Origin: Rhizobium sp. ASV8
Lineage (GTDB): Bacteria > Pseudomonadota > Alphaproteobacteria > Rhizobiales > Rhizobiaceae
Direction: 5' to 3'
Assembly (NCBI RefSeq): GCF_016429255.1
Contig: NZ_JAELUG010000066.1
Span: 1 to 37,995, forward strand
Length of the DNA stretch: 37,995 bases
The position numbers and the translations under genes were made by a program. Shown one piece after another: positions 31,495 to 37,995 of the stretch. Position 1 is the first letter of the stretch; each line of letters begins with the position of its first letter. The notes beneath the pieces are model-generated. The model saw only the letters and a program-made list of their open reading frames with translations, did not search any database and was not told the origin of the DNA.

Positions 31495-32628
31495 TCACGG
31501 AAGCGGCGGCCCGACATAGCGGGCACGCGGCCGAATGAGGCGGCCACTCGTTGCCTGCTCCATGGCATGAGCGAGCCAACCCACGGTGCGAGCCAGCGCG
31601 AAGATGATCAGGGGCGCATCTTCCGGCAGGTGGTAGGCGTGCGTCATCGCGGTCAAGGCAAAATCAACATTGACGCGCTCGCCGACGAGCTGCTCGCCAA
31701 TATCGCGAACTTCGGCAAACAGCGGCGGAAGCGTCAGGCACTGCAGCAAGGTCTCGCCGCGGATATCGACGTCCGGATAGAGTTGATGGCCAAAGGACGG
31801 CAATGGCCTGCCTTCCGACAGATAGCTGCGGACGGCCTCTTCCGCGCCGATGGACGCTGCTCGGGCGATTAGCGAGCGCACGCCCTGCCATGCCCCGCCG
31901 TGCAGCGGACCAGTCAGCGTTGAAAGGCCGGAAAGCGCCGCCGCGGACAGGGTCGCACCAGCCGAAGCCGTGATGCGCGCCGTGAATGTCGAGGCGTTCA
32001 ACTCATGATCCGCAAGCAGTACGTAGCAGCGCCGTATCATGTCGCCCGCATCCGGGCGTCCCCAGGCGGTGGCTAGCCGTTGATGCACCGGTATGCCGGC
32101 GGCGCCTGGCGCCAGGGCATCGGCGACGGTTCCGAAGACGCTTTCTGCCTCGTTCTGCAATGCGGGAAGCGACCGTCCAAGCGAGGGAAGATCGCAGGTC
32201 GTGCGCGCCGCAAGTGCGAGAAAAGCTGCCTCCAGAGAGGGGATTTTGTGCCGCACCTCCCCCTCCTCCAGTCGCAGCGGTCGTTTCATGTCCCAGAGCA
32301 GCAGTGCAATATCCTCGAGGCTCGCGCTCTCGGCGAGGGTCGCTGCGTCCTGACCGCGATAGAAAAGCCGACCATTGAAAACCGTCGATAAGGCCGAGGG
32401 TAACACCGGGTCTCCCCATTGGATGGCCTCGGCTGCGACCGCTTCCGTCTTCCGCCGGCCGGCATGCCGGGTCGCCAGTCGCTTCACGTCGTCGGTGAAG
32501 TAAAGACTGCGGCGCGTATCTGCCGGATCCGGCTTTGCGCGAATGCGCCCGCGGCTGACATTGGCATAAAGCGTCTGTGTTTTCGTTCCCAACAGGTTCA
32601 GCGCCTGCTCCGCCGTCAGCCAGCTCAT
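31495..32628 (-). CDS. Citrate synthase-like protein with N-terminal helix-turn-helix domain
   Basis: 377 residues. The first ~55 (WLTAEQALNLLGTKTQTLYANVSRGRIRAK and on) form an excisionase/MerR-like HTH. The remainder is a citrate synthase domain with its active-site residues kept: His208 (DHELNAST), His243 (GPLHGGA), His281 (FGHQLY) and Asp322 (NVDF). An arginine-rich end (RLIRPRARYVGP) matches the paralogue across the promoter. The enzyme condenses oxaloacetate and acetyl- or propionyl-CoA in known relatives; the fused HTH suggests it may also bind DNA. GAGG precedes the ATG closely. It is divergent from the second citrate synthase with 84 bp between. Confidence 0.9.
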   Translation of the reverse strand: MSWLTAEQALNLLGTKTQTLYANVSRGRIRAKPDPADTRRSLYFTDDVKRLATRHAGRRKTEAVAAEAIQWGDPVLPSALSTVFNGRLFYRGQDAATLAESASLEDIALLLWDMKRPLRLEEGEVRHKIPSLEAAFLALAARTTCDLPSLGRSLPALQNEAESVFGTVADALAPGAAGIPVHQRLATAWGRPDAGDMIRRCYVLLADHELNASTFTARITASAGATLSAAALSGLSTLTGPLHGGAWQGVRSLIARAASIGAEEAVRSYLSEGRPLPSFGHQLYPDVDIRGETLLQCLTLPPLFAEVRDIGEQLVGERVNVDFALTAMTHAYHLPEDAPLIIFALARTVGWLAHAMEQATSGRLIRPRARYVGPPLP

Positions 32629-32637
32629 CGTTCCTCA

Positions 32638-32670
32638 TATTGATCAATTGCATCAAGATTGACGTCAATA
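32638..32670. promoter_or_regulatory. Inverted repeat in the divergent citrate synthase promoter region
   Basis: tattga (32638-32643) and tcaata (32665-32670) bracket a 33-bp region that also contains atcaattgcatcaagattga, so most of it is imperfectly symmetric. It lies 9 bp from the HTH-citrate synthase start. It is a candidate site for the HTH domain of that protein or another regulator. Confidence 0.4.
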
Positions 32671-32712
32671 AGAATAGGTCCGATCTAATCGAATAGTCAA
32701 AGGAGAACCGTA

Positions 32713-33801
32713 ATGAAAAGTGGTCTTGAAGATGTCATCGCAGCCGAAACCAAGCTATCCGACGTCGATGGTGCCGCCGGTCGTCTGATCATACGCGGCG
32801 TGTCGCTCGATGATCTGGTGGCGACCAGCCGCTATGAAGATGTTGCGGCGCTGCTGCTCGATGGCCTGTTCGATGAGCATATTGATGCCGCCTCTATCCG
32901 CAGCCAGCTTGGCATGGCGCGCGTGGCACTGTTCGCCCACGTCGAGGCGGCTGACGCAACCGTGCGTGCCTTGCCGCCTGTAGATGCCATGCGGGCTCTT
33001 CTGGCGCGCATAGAGGACGGTGAGGATTTCGCCAGCGCAATCAGGTTGATGGCGGCGCCTGCCGTCTTTCTGCCCGCTGTCCTCAGGCTGCAGAGCGGCG
33101 ACAAGCCGATAAAGCCGGACGCCTCTTTGTCCCAATCCGGTGATATTCTGCGCATGTTGAGCGGTCGCGTACCATCGGCCGAACAGACGACCGGGTTGGA
33201 TGCCTATCTGGTAACGATCTCGGATCACGGGCTCAACGCGTCCACCTTCGCCTCACGCGTCATCGCCTCGACCCATGCAGGTCTGACCTCCTCCGTGCTG
33301 GCGGCAATCAGCGCCTTGAAAGGCCCGCTGCACGGCGGCGCGCCCGGTCCGGTTCTCGATATGCTCGATGGCGTGGGCAAGCCGGAAAACGCGCGGGCAT
33401 GGCTGTCGCATGCGCTCGACCACGGCGAGCGTCTGATGGGGTTCGGCCACCGCATCTATCGCGTGCGCGATCCGCGTGCCGATGCCTTGAAAACCGCGCT
33501 GAAGCCAATCTTCGCCAGCGGCCAGGCCGATGCCGGACGCATCGCTCTGGCTGAAGCGATCGAATCTGCGGCGCTTGCCCTGCTCAAGGAGCGCAAACCG
33601 GATCGTCCCCTGGACGTCAATGTCGAGTACTACACCGCGTTGTTGCTCGACGCCCTTGGCTTTCCGCGCAATGCCTTCACCGGCGTCTTCTCGATTGGCC
33701 GCACAGTGGGCTGGATCGCCCATGCGCGCGAGCAGACTCTCGACGGACGGCTGATCCGTCCGCAATCGCGCTATGTCGGTCCGCTGCCGAAAGCGGCATA
33801 G
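32713..33801 (+). CDS. Citrate/2-methylcitrate synthase paralogue
   Basis: 362 residues, a citrate synthase without the HTH. Active-site blocks are DHGLNAST (His172), GPLHGGAPGPV (His207) and GFGHRIYRVRDPRAD (His246). The usual catalytic aspartate position reads Glu305 in DVNVEYYTALLLDALG. The C-terminal GRTVGWIAHAREQ and RLIRPQSRYVGP blocks are standard. AAAGGAG is eight bases before the ATG. It is divergent from the HTH-fused paralogue. Whether it forms citrate or methylcitrate, or needs the partner protein, cannot be seen. Confidence 0.9.
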   Translation: MKSGLEDVIAAETKLSDVDGAAGRLIIRGVSLDDLVATSRYEDVAALLLDGLFDEHIDAASIRSQLGMARVALFAHVEAADATVRALPPVDAMRALLARIEDGEDFASAIRLMAAPAVFLPAVLRLQSGDKPIKPDASLSQSGDILRMLSGRVPSAEQTTGLDAYLVTISDHGLNASTFASRVIASTHAGLTSSVLAAISALKGPLHGGAPGPVLDMLDGVGKPENARAWLSHALDHGERLMGFGHRIYRVRDPRADALKTALKPIFASGQADAGRIALAEAIESAALALLKERKPDRPLDVNVEYYTALLLDALGFPRNAFTGVFSIGRTVGWIAHAREQTLDGRLIRPQSRYVGPLPKAA

Positions 33802-33825
33802 GGCTTCGTCAACATTGATCCAGGA

Positions 33826-34701
33826 TCAGGCGGCCGCGGATTGACGCGGTCGCACCAAGCCGTCGCGGACATGGCGGGCGAGCTCCAACGCAGCGGGCGC
33901 CGCCTCGCCTCTGGGCAGATGCAGGTTGATCGAAAAAACCGGCAGCTCAGGCAAACCGTCCTCGACGGAGAGGATATCGAGATCGGTGGGAACTGTCGAA
34001 GCCAGCCATGCCGTAACCGCCAGATCCGTGCGCACGGTTGCCGTGGTTGCTTCGATATTGCCGTTCTCGAACATCGTCCGCCAGCGCCGCCCGCCATTGC
34101 TCAATGCCGCGAAAACGGATGACCGGAAGGCGCAGGTGTCGGCCACCATCGAGATCGGCAGAGGTACCTTGCGATAGGCAACGCCTCCCTTCGCCCCGAC
34201 CCATACGAGCCGTTCGACCGCCAGACACTCGCCCTGCGATAAGCCGAATGGTTCCTCGACGACGCAGAGATCTATGGCGCCCTTATCGAGTTTCTCCAGC
34301 AACTCCGGCGACGAGGCGCAGACCAGGGAGATTTCTACCTGTGGGTGGCGCGTGGTGTAGGATTTTAGCACTGGCGCGAGTGTTGCGCCGACAAGATCAT
34401 AGGGAACGCCGAGGCGAACGCTTCCCTGCACCTTTCTCTCCGTCATGTCGGCCCAGATATCGTCGTTCAGCATCAACAGGCGGCGACCGTTGCCGAGCAG
34501 CCGTTCGCCCGCTTCGGTCAGCCGCAAGCCCCGCTTGTCCCTCTCGAAGAGCACGCATCCCAGCATTTCCTCCAGCCGTTTGATTTGCTGGCTGACGGCC
34601 CCCTGCGTCATATGCAGTATGTTTGCCGCAATCGTCATGCTGCCCTGGTCGGCAACCGCTGCGAAGGTTCGGATAAGCGCGATATCGAAGTTTCGAGTCA
34701 T
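33826..34701 (-). CDS. LysR-family regulator, divergent from a LysE exporter
   Basis: 291 residues. Winged HTH at about 3-60 (IALIRTFAAVADQGSMTIAANI, TQGAVSQQIKRLEEMLG), then a LysR substrate-binding domain opening VRLGVPYDLVG. The ATG giving MTRNFDIALIRTF was chosen over a TTG 36 bases upstream. It is divergent from a LysE-family exporter, with a near-symmetric site just upstream of its own ATG, so it probably controls the exporter and itself, as in LysG-LysE type pairs. Its end converges on the citrate synthase gene 24 bp away. Confidence 0.93.
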   Translation of the reverse strand: MTRNFDIALIRTFAAVADQGSMTIAANILHMTQGAVSQQIKRLEEMLGCVLFERDKRGLRLTEAGERLLGNGRRLLMLNDDIWADMTERKVQGSVRLGVPYDLVGATLAPVLKSYTTRHPQVEISLVCASSPELLEKLDKGAIDLCVVEEPFGLSQGECLAVERLVWVGAKGGVAYRKVPLPISMVADTCAFRSSVFAALSNGGRRWRTMFENGNIEATTATVRTDLAVTAWLASTVPTDLDILSVEDGLPELPVFSINLHLPRGEAAPAALELARHVRDGLVRPRQSAAA

Positions 34702-34725
34702 TGCATCATTATAAATACTAATGCA
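34702..34725. promoter_or_regulatory. LysR-box candidate between lysR and lysE-like genes
   Basis: CATTA-N7-TAATG (34707-34723) contains a T-N11-A core, the standard LysR recognition form. It is nested in tgcat (34702-34706) and atgca (34721-34725). It abuts the lysR ATG, a position suited to autorepression. Confidence 0.45.
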
Positions 34726-34799
34726 GACTTCCTTCAATATTCGATTTTCTGATGTTGAGCTTCCGGCTAACCAATCTCGCGAATTGGAGAATGGCCGGA

Positions 34800-35399
34800 A
34801 TGACTTTCGAATCGCTATTGCCGCTGATCCTGTTTGCGCTCGTCTCGACGATTACACCGGGCGGCGCGACGACGCTTGCAACCGCCTCCGGCGCACATTT
34901 CGGCTTTTGGCGTTCGATTCCCGTCATGGCGGGTTTTGCCTTTGGCCTCGGCTCCATGGCCGGTGCCGCAGCGGCGGGACTGGGGAGCGTGCTATTGGCC
35001 TTCCCCGCGCTACAAATCGCGATGAAGATCTTGGGTTCGCTCTACCTGCTCTGGCTCGCTCTAAAAATCGGGAGAAGCGGTCAACCAAACCAGGCAAGCC
35101 GAATGGCCAAGCCGACTGGCTTTGTCGCGGGTGTCTGGATGTTGTGGCATAATCCGAAGGGATGGGCGATGACGATGGGCGCAGCAGCGTCCTTCGCCAT
35201 GCTGGCAAGCGGCCCGTTGACGTTGGCCATGCTGCTCGGCTTGACCTTCAGCGTGATGGCGGCTTTTTCGCTGACACTGTGGTGTGCTTTGGGGCAGTTG
35301 CTGGCCCGCATGCTGAGCGCGTCATGGCAATGGCGTGCTCTCAATCTGTTCCTCGCTTGCCTTCTGGTGGCATCCATCATTCCTATGTGGCGGGACTGA
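34800..35399 (+). CDS. LysE-family amino-acid exporter
   Basis: 199 residues with five or six membrane segments. The N-terminal ALVSTITPGGATTLATASGAHFG (about 12-34) is the LysE/RhtB signature (TPGP-type loop; here TPGG). The central WMLWHNPKGWAM corresponds to the conserved NPK block. The family exports amino acids such as lysine, homoserine or threonine, or related metabolites. The ATG giving MTFESLLPL has GGAG eleven bases upstream; an in-frame ATG nine bases earlier is too close to it. It is likely regulated by the divergent LysR gene. Confidence 0.88.
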   Translation: MTFESLLPLILFALVSTITPGGATTLATASGAHFGFWRSIPVMAGFAFGLGSMAGAAAAGLGSVLLAFPALQIAMKILGSLYLLWLALKIGRSGQPNQASRMAKPTGFVAGVWMLWHNPKGWAMTMGAAASFAMLASGPLTLAMLLGLTFSVMAAFSLTLWCALGQLLARMLSASWQWRALNLFLACLLVASIIPMWRD

Positions 35400-35401
35400 C
35401 G

Positions 35402-36451
35402 TCAGGAATGATTGATCTGCAGGCTGTCATAGCCTCGAACCCTGTAAAGCACGATCGAGATCAGCCAGCTCAACAGGAAGATGCCGACGACGGCGAAACC
35501 GAAATTGGCCAGATTGTCGTTGAGTTCTTCGATGAAACGCCAGAAGCTTCCTTCGAGACCGAGCTTGTCGGAGAGCAGTCCGAGCGCTTCGATACCGCCG
35601 ATAAAGATGGCGACGACGACTGAAGCTGCGGTGATCGTCAGATTGTACCAGAGCTTGCGCACCGGCTTGACGAAGGCCCAGCCGTAGGCGCCGGTCATCA
35701 GTGTGCTGTCGAGCGTGTCCATCAGTGACATGCCGGCCGTGAAAAGCGCCGGAAAAACCAGGATGGTCCAGAAGGACATGCCCTGTGCTGCCTGAGCGGC
35801 GGAAATGCCGAGCAGGCCGATTTCCGTTGCGGTGTCGAAGCCGAGGCCGAAGAGGCAGCCGATCGGATACATGTGCCAGGAGCGGCTGACGACCTTGAAC
35901 ATGGGACGGAAGATACGCGCGAGAAAGCCGCCGCCGGACAGCAGGGCATCCAGATCTTCTTCGGTGATCCTCTCTCCCCGCTGCGCCCGCTTGAAGGCCG
36001 ACCATACGCCCCTGAGAACAAAGAGATTGGCAATGCCGATCAACAGCAGGAACGCCGCCGAAACCGTCGTTCCGATGACCCCGCCGATATTGTGGAACGA
36101 ATCGAGTTGGCTCTGCATGGCGGCAGCCGTCGCCGCAATCAGGATCGAGGCAATCACGACAATCGAGGAGTGGCCGAGCGAGAAGAAGAAGCCGACCGCA
36201 TAGGGTTGCTTCTTTTCCTGAATCAGCTTGCGTACAACATTGTCGATGGCAGCGATATGATCGGCGTCAAATGCGTGGCGTAGGCCGAACATATAGGCGA
36301 GCAGCGCAATGCCGAGCAAAGACGGCCGGTCGGCAAACGCAACCCATGCCCAGATCCATGCGGCAATATTGAATGCGATCAACAGCGCGAAGGTGATTGC
36401 GATCTTGGCCCTCGGCCTCTCCGCGCGATCGTCAAACGGATTGAAGATCAT
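35402..36451 (-). CDS. Nickel/cobalt permease (NiCoT family)
   Basis: 349 residues, about eight membrane helices. The diagnostic RHAFDADHIAAIDN in TM2 (58-71) contains the H-x4-D-H motif needed for metal transport, and LGFDTATEIGLL is the second NiCoT signature. It imports Ni2+ or Co2+ for enzymes such as urease, hydrogenase or B12-dependent enzymes; specificity cannot be read from sequence. An ATG at codon 22 of the longest frame was chosen because it begins the conserved region. No NikR-type operator or cobalamin riboswitch was recognised upstream. It converges with the LysE gene 2 bp away. Confidence 0.92.
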   Translation of the reverse strand: MIFNPFDDRAERPRAKIAITFALLIAFNIAAWIWAWVAFADRPSLLGIALLAYMFGLRHAFDADHIAAIDNVVRKLIQEKKQPYAVGFFFSLGHSSIVVIASILIAATAAAMQSQLDSFHNIGGVIGTTVSAAFLLLIGIANLFVLRGVWSAFKRAQRGERITEEDLDALLSGGGFLARIFRPMFKVVSRSWHMYPIGCLFGLGFDTATEIGLLGISAAQAAQGMSFWTILVFPALFTAGMSLMDTLDSTLMTGAYGWAFVKPVRKLWYNLTITAASVVVAIFIGGIEALGLLSDKLGLEGSFWRFIEELNDNLANFGFAVVGIFLLSWLISIVLYRVRGYDSLQINHS

Positions 36452-36552
36452 ACTTTTGTTCCCATTATGCTTACTCGCAGAGTGGCATGGAAACGGAAGT
36501 GGCGCGACCGTCAAATGACGTAGATGTGGAAACTCCGGCAGATGGCACGAGT

Positions 36553-36580
36553 GGCAAACCCGGTGGGTGCCGGGTTTGCC
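36553..36580. terminator. Strong hairpin between rhodanese and NiCoT genes
   Basis: ggcaaacccgg (36553-36563) pairs perfectly with ccgggtttgcc (36570-36580) around tgggtg. There is no T tract on either side, so it may be an RNA-stability or attenuation structure rather than a classic terminator. It is ~90 bp past the rhodanese stop on the minus strand. Confidence 0.45.
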
Positions 36581-36592
36581 GCGTCACCGTGC

Positions 36593-36684
36593 TAGAGCGT
36601 CGTGCTTTCTTCTAGAAGCACAAAGACGCTCTATCTCCTTGAATCTACGCATCAGGCTTTCCGAAAATCGTGTCAGATTTTCGG
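36593..36684 (-). repeat. Two-hairpin intergenic repeat element (type II, copy 2)
   Basis: Minus-strand orientation relative to copy 1 at 7407-7507. Hairpin 1 is ccgaaaatc/gattttcgg (36661-36669, 36676-36684). Hairpin 2 is nested: tagagcgtc/gacgctcta (36593-36601, 36625-36633) enclosing gtgctt/aagcac. Spacer bases align with copy 1. Hairpin 1 overlaps the end of the rhodanese gene, supplying its last three codons (Pro-Lys-Ile) and, in the loop, its TGA stop. Confidence 0.75.
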
Positions 36685-37086
36685 GCCGATGCTGTAGCCG
36701 ACCTCGAAGGGATGACCTTCATCGGCCCAGCCTGTCATGCCGCCGATCATCACCTTCACGCGCTTGCCGAGCGTCCCGAGGCGCCAGGCAGCCTTGTCGG
36801 TGCCGTTGCAATGCGGTCCGGCGCAGTAAACGACGAACAACGTATCCTCGGGCCATTCCTCCATCTTCCGGGCAGTCATCTTGCCATGCGGCAAATTGAT
36901 CGCGCCTGGAACGTGCCGCTCCTGGAACATCGCCGGGCCGCGGACATCGAGCAGAACGAAATCCGCGTTGCCTGATGTCATGGCCTGGCGCACATCGGAG
37001 CAATCGGTCTCGAAAGCGAGCCTCTGTGCATAGTGCTTGGCGACGAGATCTGGGGTTGCGGCGGGGATTTCACTGACTAGGGACAT
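36673..37086 (-). CDS. Rhodanese-like sulfurtransferase
   Basis: 137 residues, one rhodanese domain. DFVLLDVRGPAMFQERHVPGAINLPHG (about 42-68) is the CH2A/CDC25-type signature region, and the active-site loop follows VVYCAGPHCNGTDKAAWRLG with a candidate catalytic cysteine at its start. Such proteins transfer sulfane sulfur from thiosulfate or persulfides. AAGGAG is six bases before the ATG. It is divergent from an ftrA/glxA-like regulator, a pairing I recall from other rhizobia. Its 3' end is formed by an intergenic repeat, which may have replaced the original C-terminus. Confidence 0.88.
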   Translation of the reverse strand: MSLVSEIPAATPDLVAKHYAQRLAFETDCSDVRQAMTSGNADFVLLDVRGPAMFQERHVPGAINLPHGKMTARKMEEWPEDTLFVVYCAGPHCNGTDKAAWRLGTLGKRVKVMIGGMTGWADEGHPFEVGYSIGPKI

Positions 37087-37171
37087 GGAACACTCCTTCT
37101 TGGTTCGGTGCATTCATGCCTGAGCGATCCGGTGGTTGAAATTGGCCGAAATGCCATATAGCGTCAAAATC

Positions 37172-37883
37172 ATGCCAAACTCAGAGAAACCCAATCTTCT
37201 CGGTCCGCACGTGGTTGCGCTCGTCTACGACGGGCTCTGCACCTTCGAATTCGGCGTCGCCTACGAAATTTTCGGCCTGCCGCGCCCGGAAATGGGCGAG
37301 GACTGGTATCGGTTTTCCTCCTGCGCGATCGAGGATGGCCCTCTTCGTGCCGCGGGCGGCTTGACGATACAGGTCGACCACGGGCTGGAGGTCATTGCCG
37401 ATGCCGATCTTATCGTCGTGCCCGGTTGGCGCGGTATAGGCACCGCCGTCCCTGCTCCCTTGATTGCAGAGTTGCACGCCGCCAGCCGGCGCGGCGTTCG
37501 CATCATGTCGCTATGCTCGGGCGTTGCTGTTCTCGCCGCCTCGGGATTGCTCGCCGGTCGAAAGGCGACCACGCATTGGCGCTATGTCGATTCCATAGCT
37601 GCCCGCTATCCGGATATTTCTGTCGATGCCGATGTTCTCTATGTCGATGAAGACAGCGTTTTGACCGCCGCCGGCAGCGCTGCTGCCATCGACCTCTGCC
37701 TGCATGTGGTGCGGCGGGATTTCGGACCTGATGTCGCCAACAGCGTTGCGCGTCGTCTCGTCGTGCCGCCGCATCGCGAAGGCGGCCAGGCGCAGTATAT
37801 CGAAACCCCGGTTCTCAGACAGCGTGAAGGTGCACGGCTGGGGCCTCTGCTGGAATGGATGCGGGAACGTTTGCAGGAGGAAC
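37172..37883 (+). CDS. ftrA: FtrA/GlxA-type transcriptional regulator, 3' end missing
   Basis: 237 codons remain before genomic sequence stops. The N-terminal DJ-1/PfpI-like domain is clear: VVALVYDGLCTFEFGVAYEIFGLPRP, IVVPGWRG, the nucleophile-elbow cysteine in RIMSLCSGVAVLAASGLL, then KATTHWRY and SVLTAAGSAAAIDLCLHVV. The region after LEWMRERLQEE should hold the AraC-type HTH, which is not present because the contig ends in adapter. An in-frame ATG 21 bases upstream is an alternative start; neither has a clear ribosome site. It is divergent from rhodanese, its probable target. Confidence 0.85.
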
Positions 37884-37916
37884 CTGTCTCTTATACACAT
37901 CTGACGCTGCCGACGA
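37884..37916. other. Illumina Nextera adapter sequence (artefact)
   Basis: CTGTCTCTTATACACATCT (37884-37902) is the Tn5 mosaic end, directly followed by GACGCTGCCGACGA (37903-37916), the rest of the Nextera read-through adapter. It is library sequence, not genome. Confidence 0.98.

Positions 37917-37995
<79 letters not shown>

Noticed and set aside
36452..36600. NikR operator or cobalamin riboswitch upstream of the nickel/cobalt permease
   Set aside because: No GTATGA-N16-TCATAC pair and no B12-box-like conserved segment were seen.
37511..37900. Minus-strand frame beginning MCIRDR
   Set aside because: Its start codon is in the Nextera adapter and the rest is antisense to ftrA.

Overview
The window is a chromosomal segment of an alphaproteobacterium, most likely Rhizobiaceae (Rhizobium/Agrobacterium relatives). 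The support is an rlpA-dacC-tmk-holB / metG-tatD-MBL-ybaK gene order, a ppiD-trpD-trpC-moaC-moeA cluster, an Atu4866-family gene, an EcfG-type stress promoter, and several short intergenic palindromic repeats of a kind I associate with rhizobial genomes. It looks like a complete short-read contig. The left edge lies in what seems to be the end of an insertion sequence. The right edge runs out of genomic DNA at about 37883 into Illumina Nextera adapter and a 58-base G run, so the last ~112 bases are not biological.

Layout. 1-108: probable IS end. 323-3987 (minus): ybaK, a metallo-beta-lactamase hydrolase, tatD and metG. 4236-5550 (plus): a TSUP anion exporter and a YciI-like protein, sitting between metG and holB. 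5665-10080 (minus): holB, tmk, a D,D-carboxypeptidase homologue with degenerate motifs, and rlpA. 10402-12480 (minus): a GNAT gene, then a two-gene flavodoxin-ECF41 sigma operon preceded by a matching ECF41-type promoter. 12624-14729: an SDR plus Atu4866-family operon with a divergent LysR regulator. 15016-17916: a TetR regulator diverging from an oxidoreductase and an MFS drug exporter, with two copies of a palindromic operator between them. 18105-18879: tRNA-Ser(UGA) and a 3-methyladenine DNA glycosylase. 19050-22267 (minus): a marR-emrA-emrB multidrug efflux operon. 22582-22863 (minus): a small DUF883-like membrane protein with an EcfG general-stress promoter. 23045-28530 (plus): ppiD, trpD, trpC, moaC and moeA (periplasmic folding, tryptophan, molybdenum cofactor). 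28727-29752 (minus): 6-phosphogluconate dehydrogenase. 30058-31453 (plus): a SLAC1/TehA-type channel and a glyoxalase-fold protein. 31495-33801: two divergent citrate synthase paralogues, one carrying an N-terminal DNA-binding domain. 33826-35399: a LysR/LysE exporter pair. 35402-36451: a nickel/cobalt permease. 36673-37883: a rhodanese and a truncated ftrA/glxA-type regulator.

Most of the window is ordinary rhizobial core and accessory metabolism. The most informative observations are regulatory: the ECF41 promoter in front of its own operon, the EcfG promoter of the DUF883-like gene, the paired TetR operators, and an HTH-citrate synthase fusion facing a second citrate synthase across an 84-bp promoter region. 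Also notable are the DacC homologue lacking canonical SxN and KTG motifs, and two families of hairpin-forming intergenic repeats, one copy of which supplies the last codons and stop of the rhodanese gene. I found no CRISPR array, prophage, defence island or clearly unprecedented gene system.
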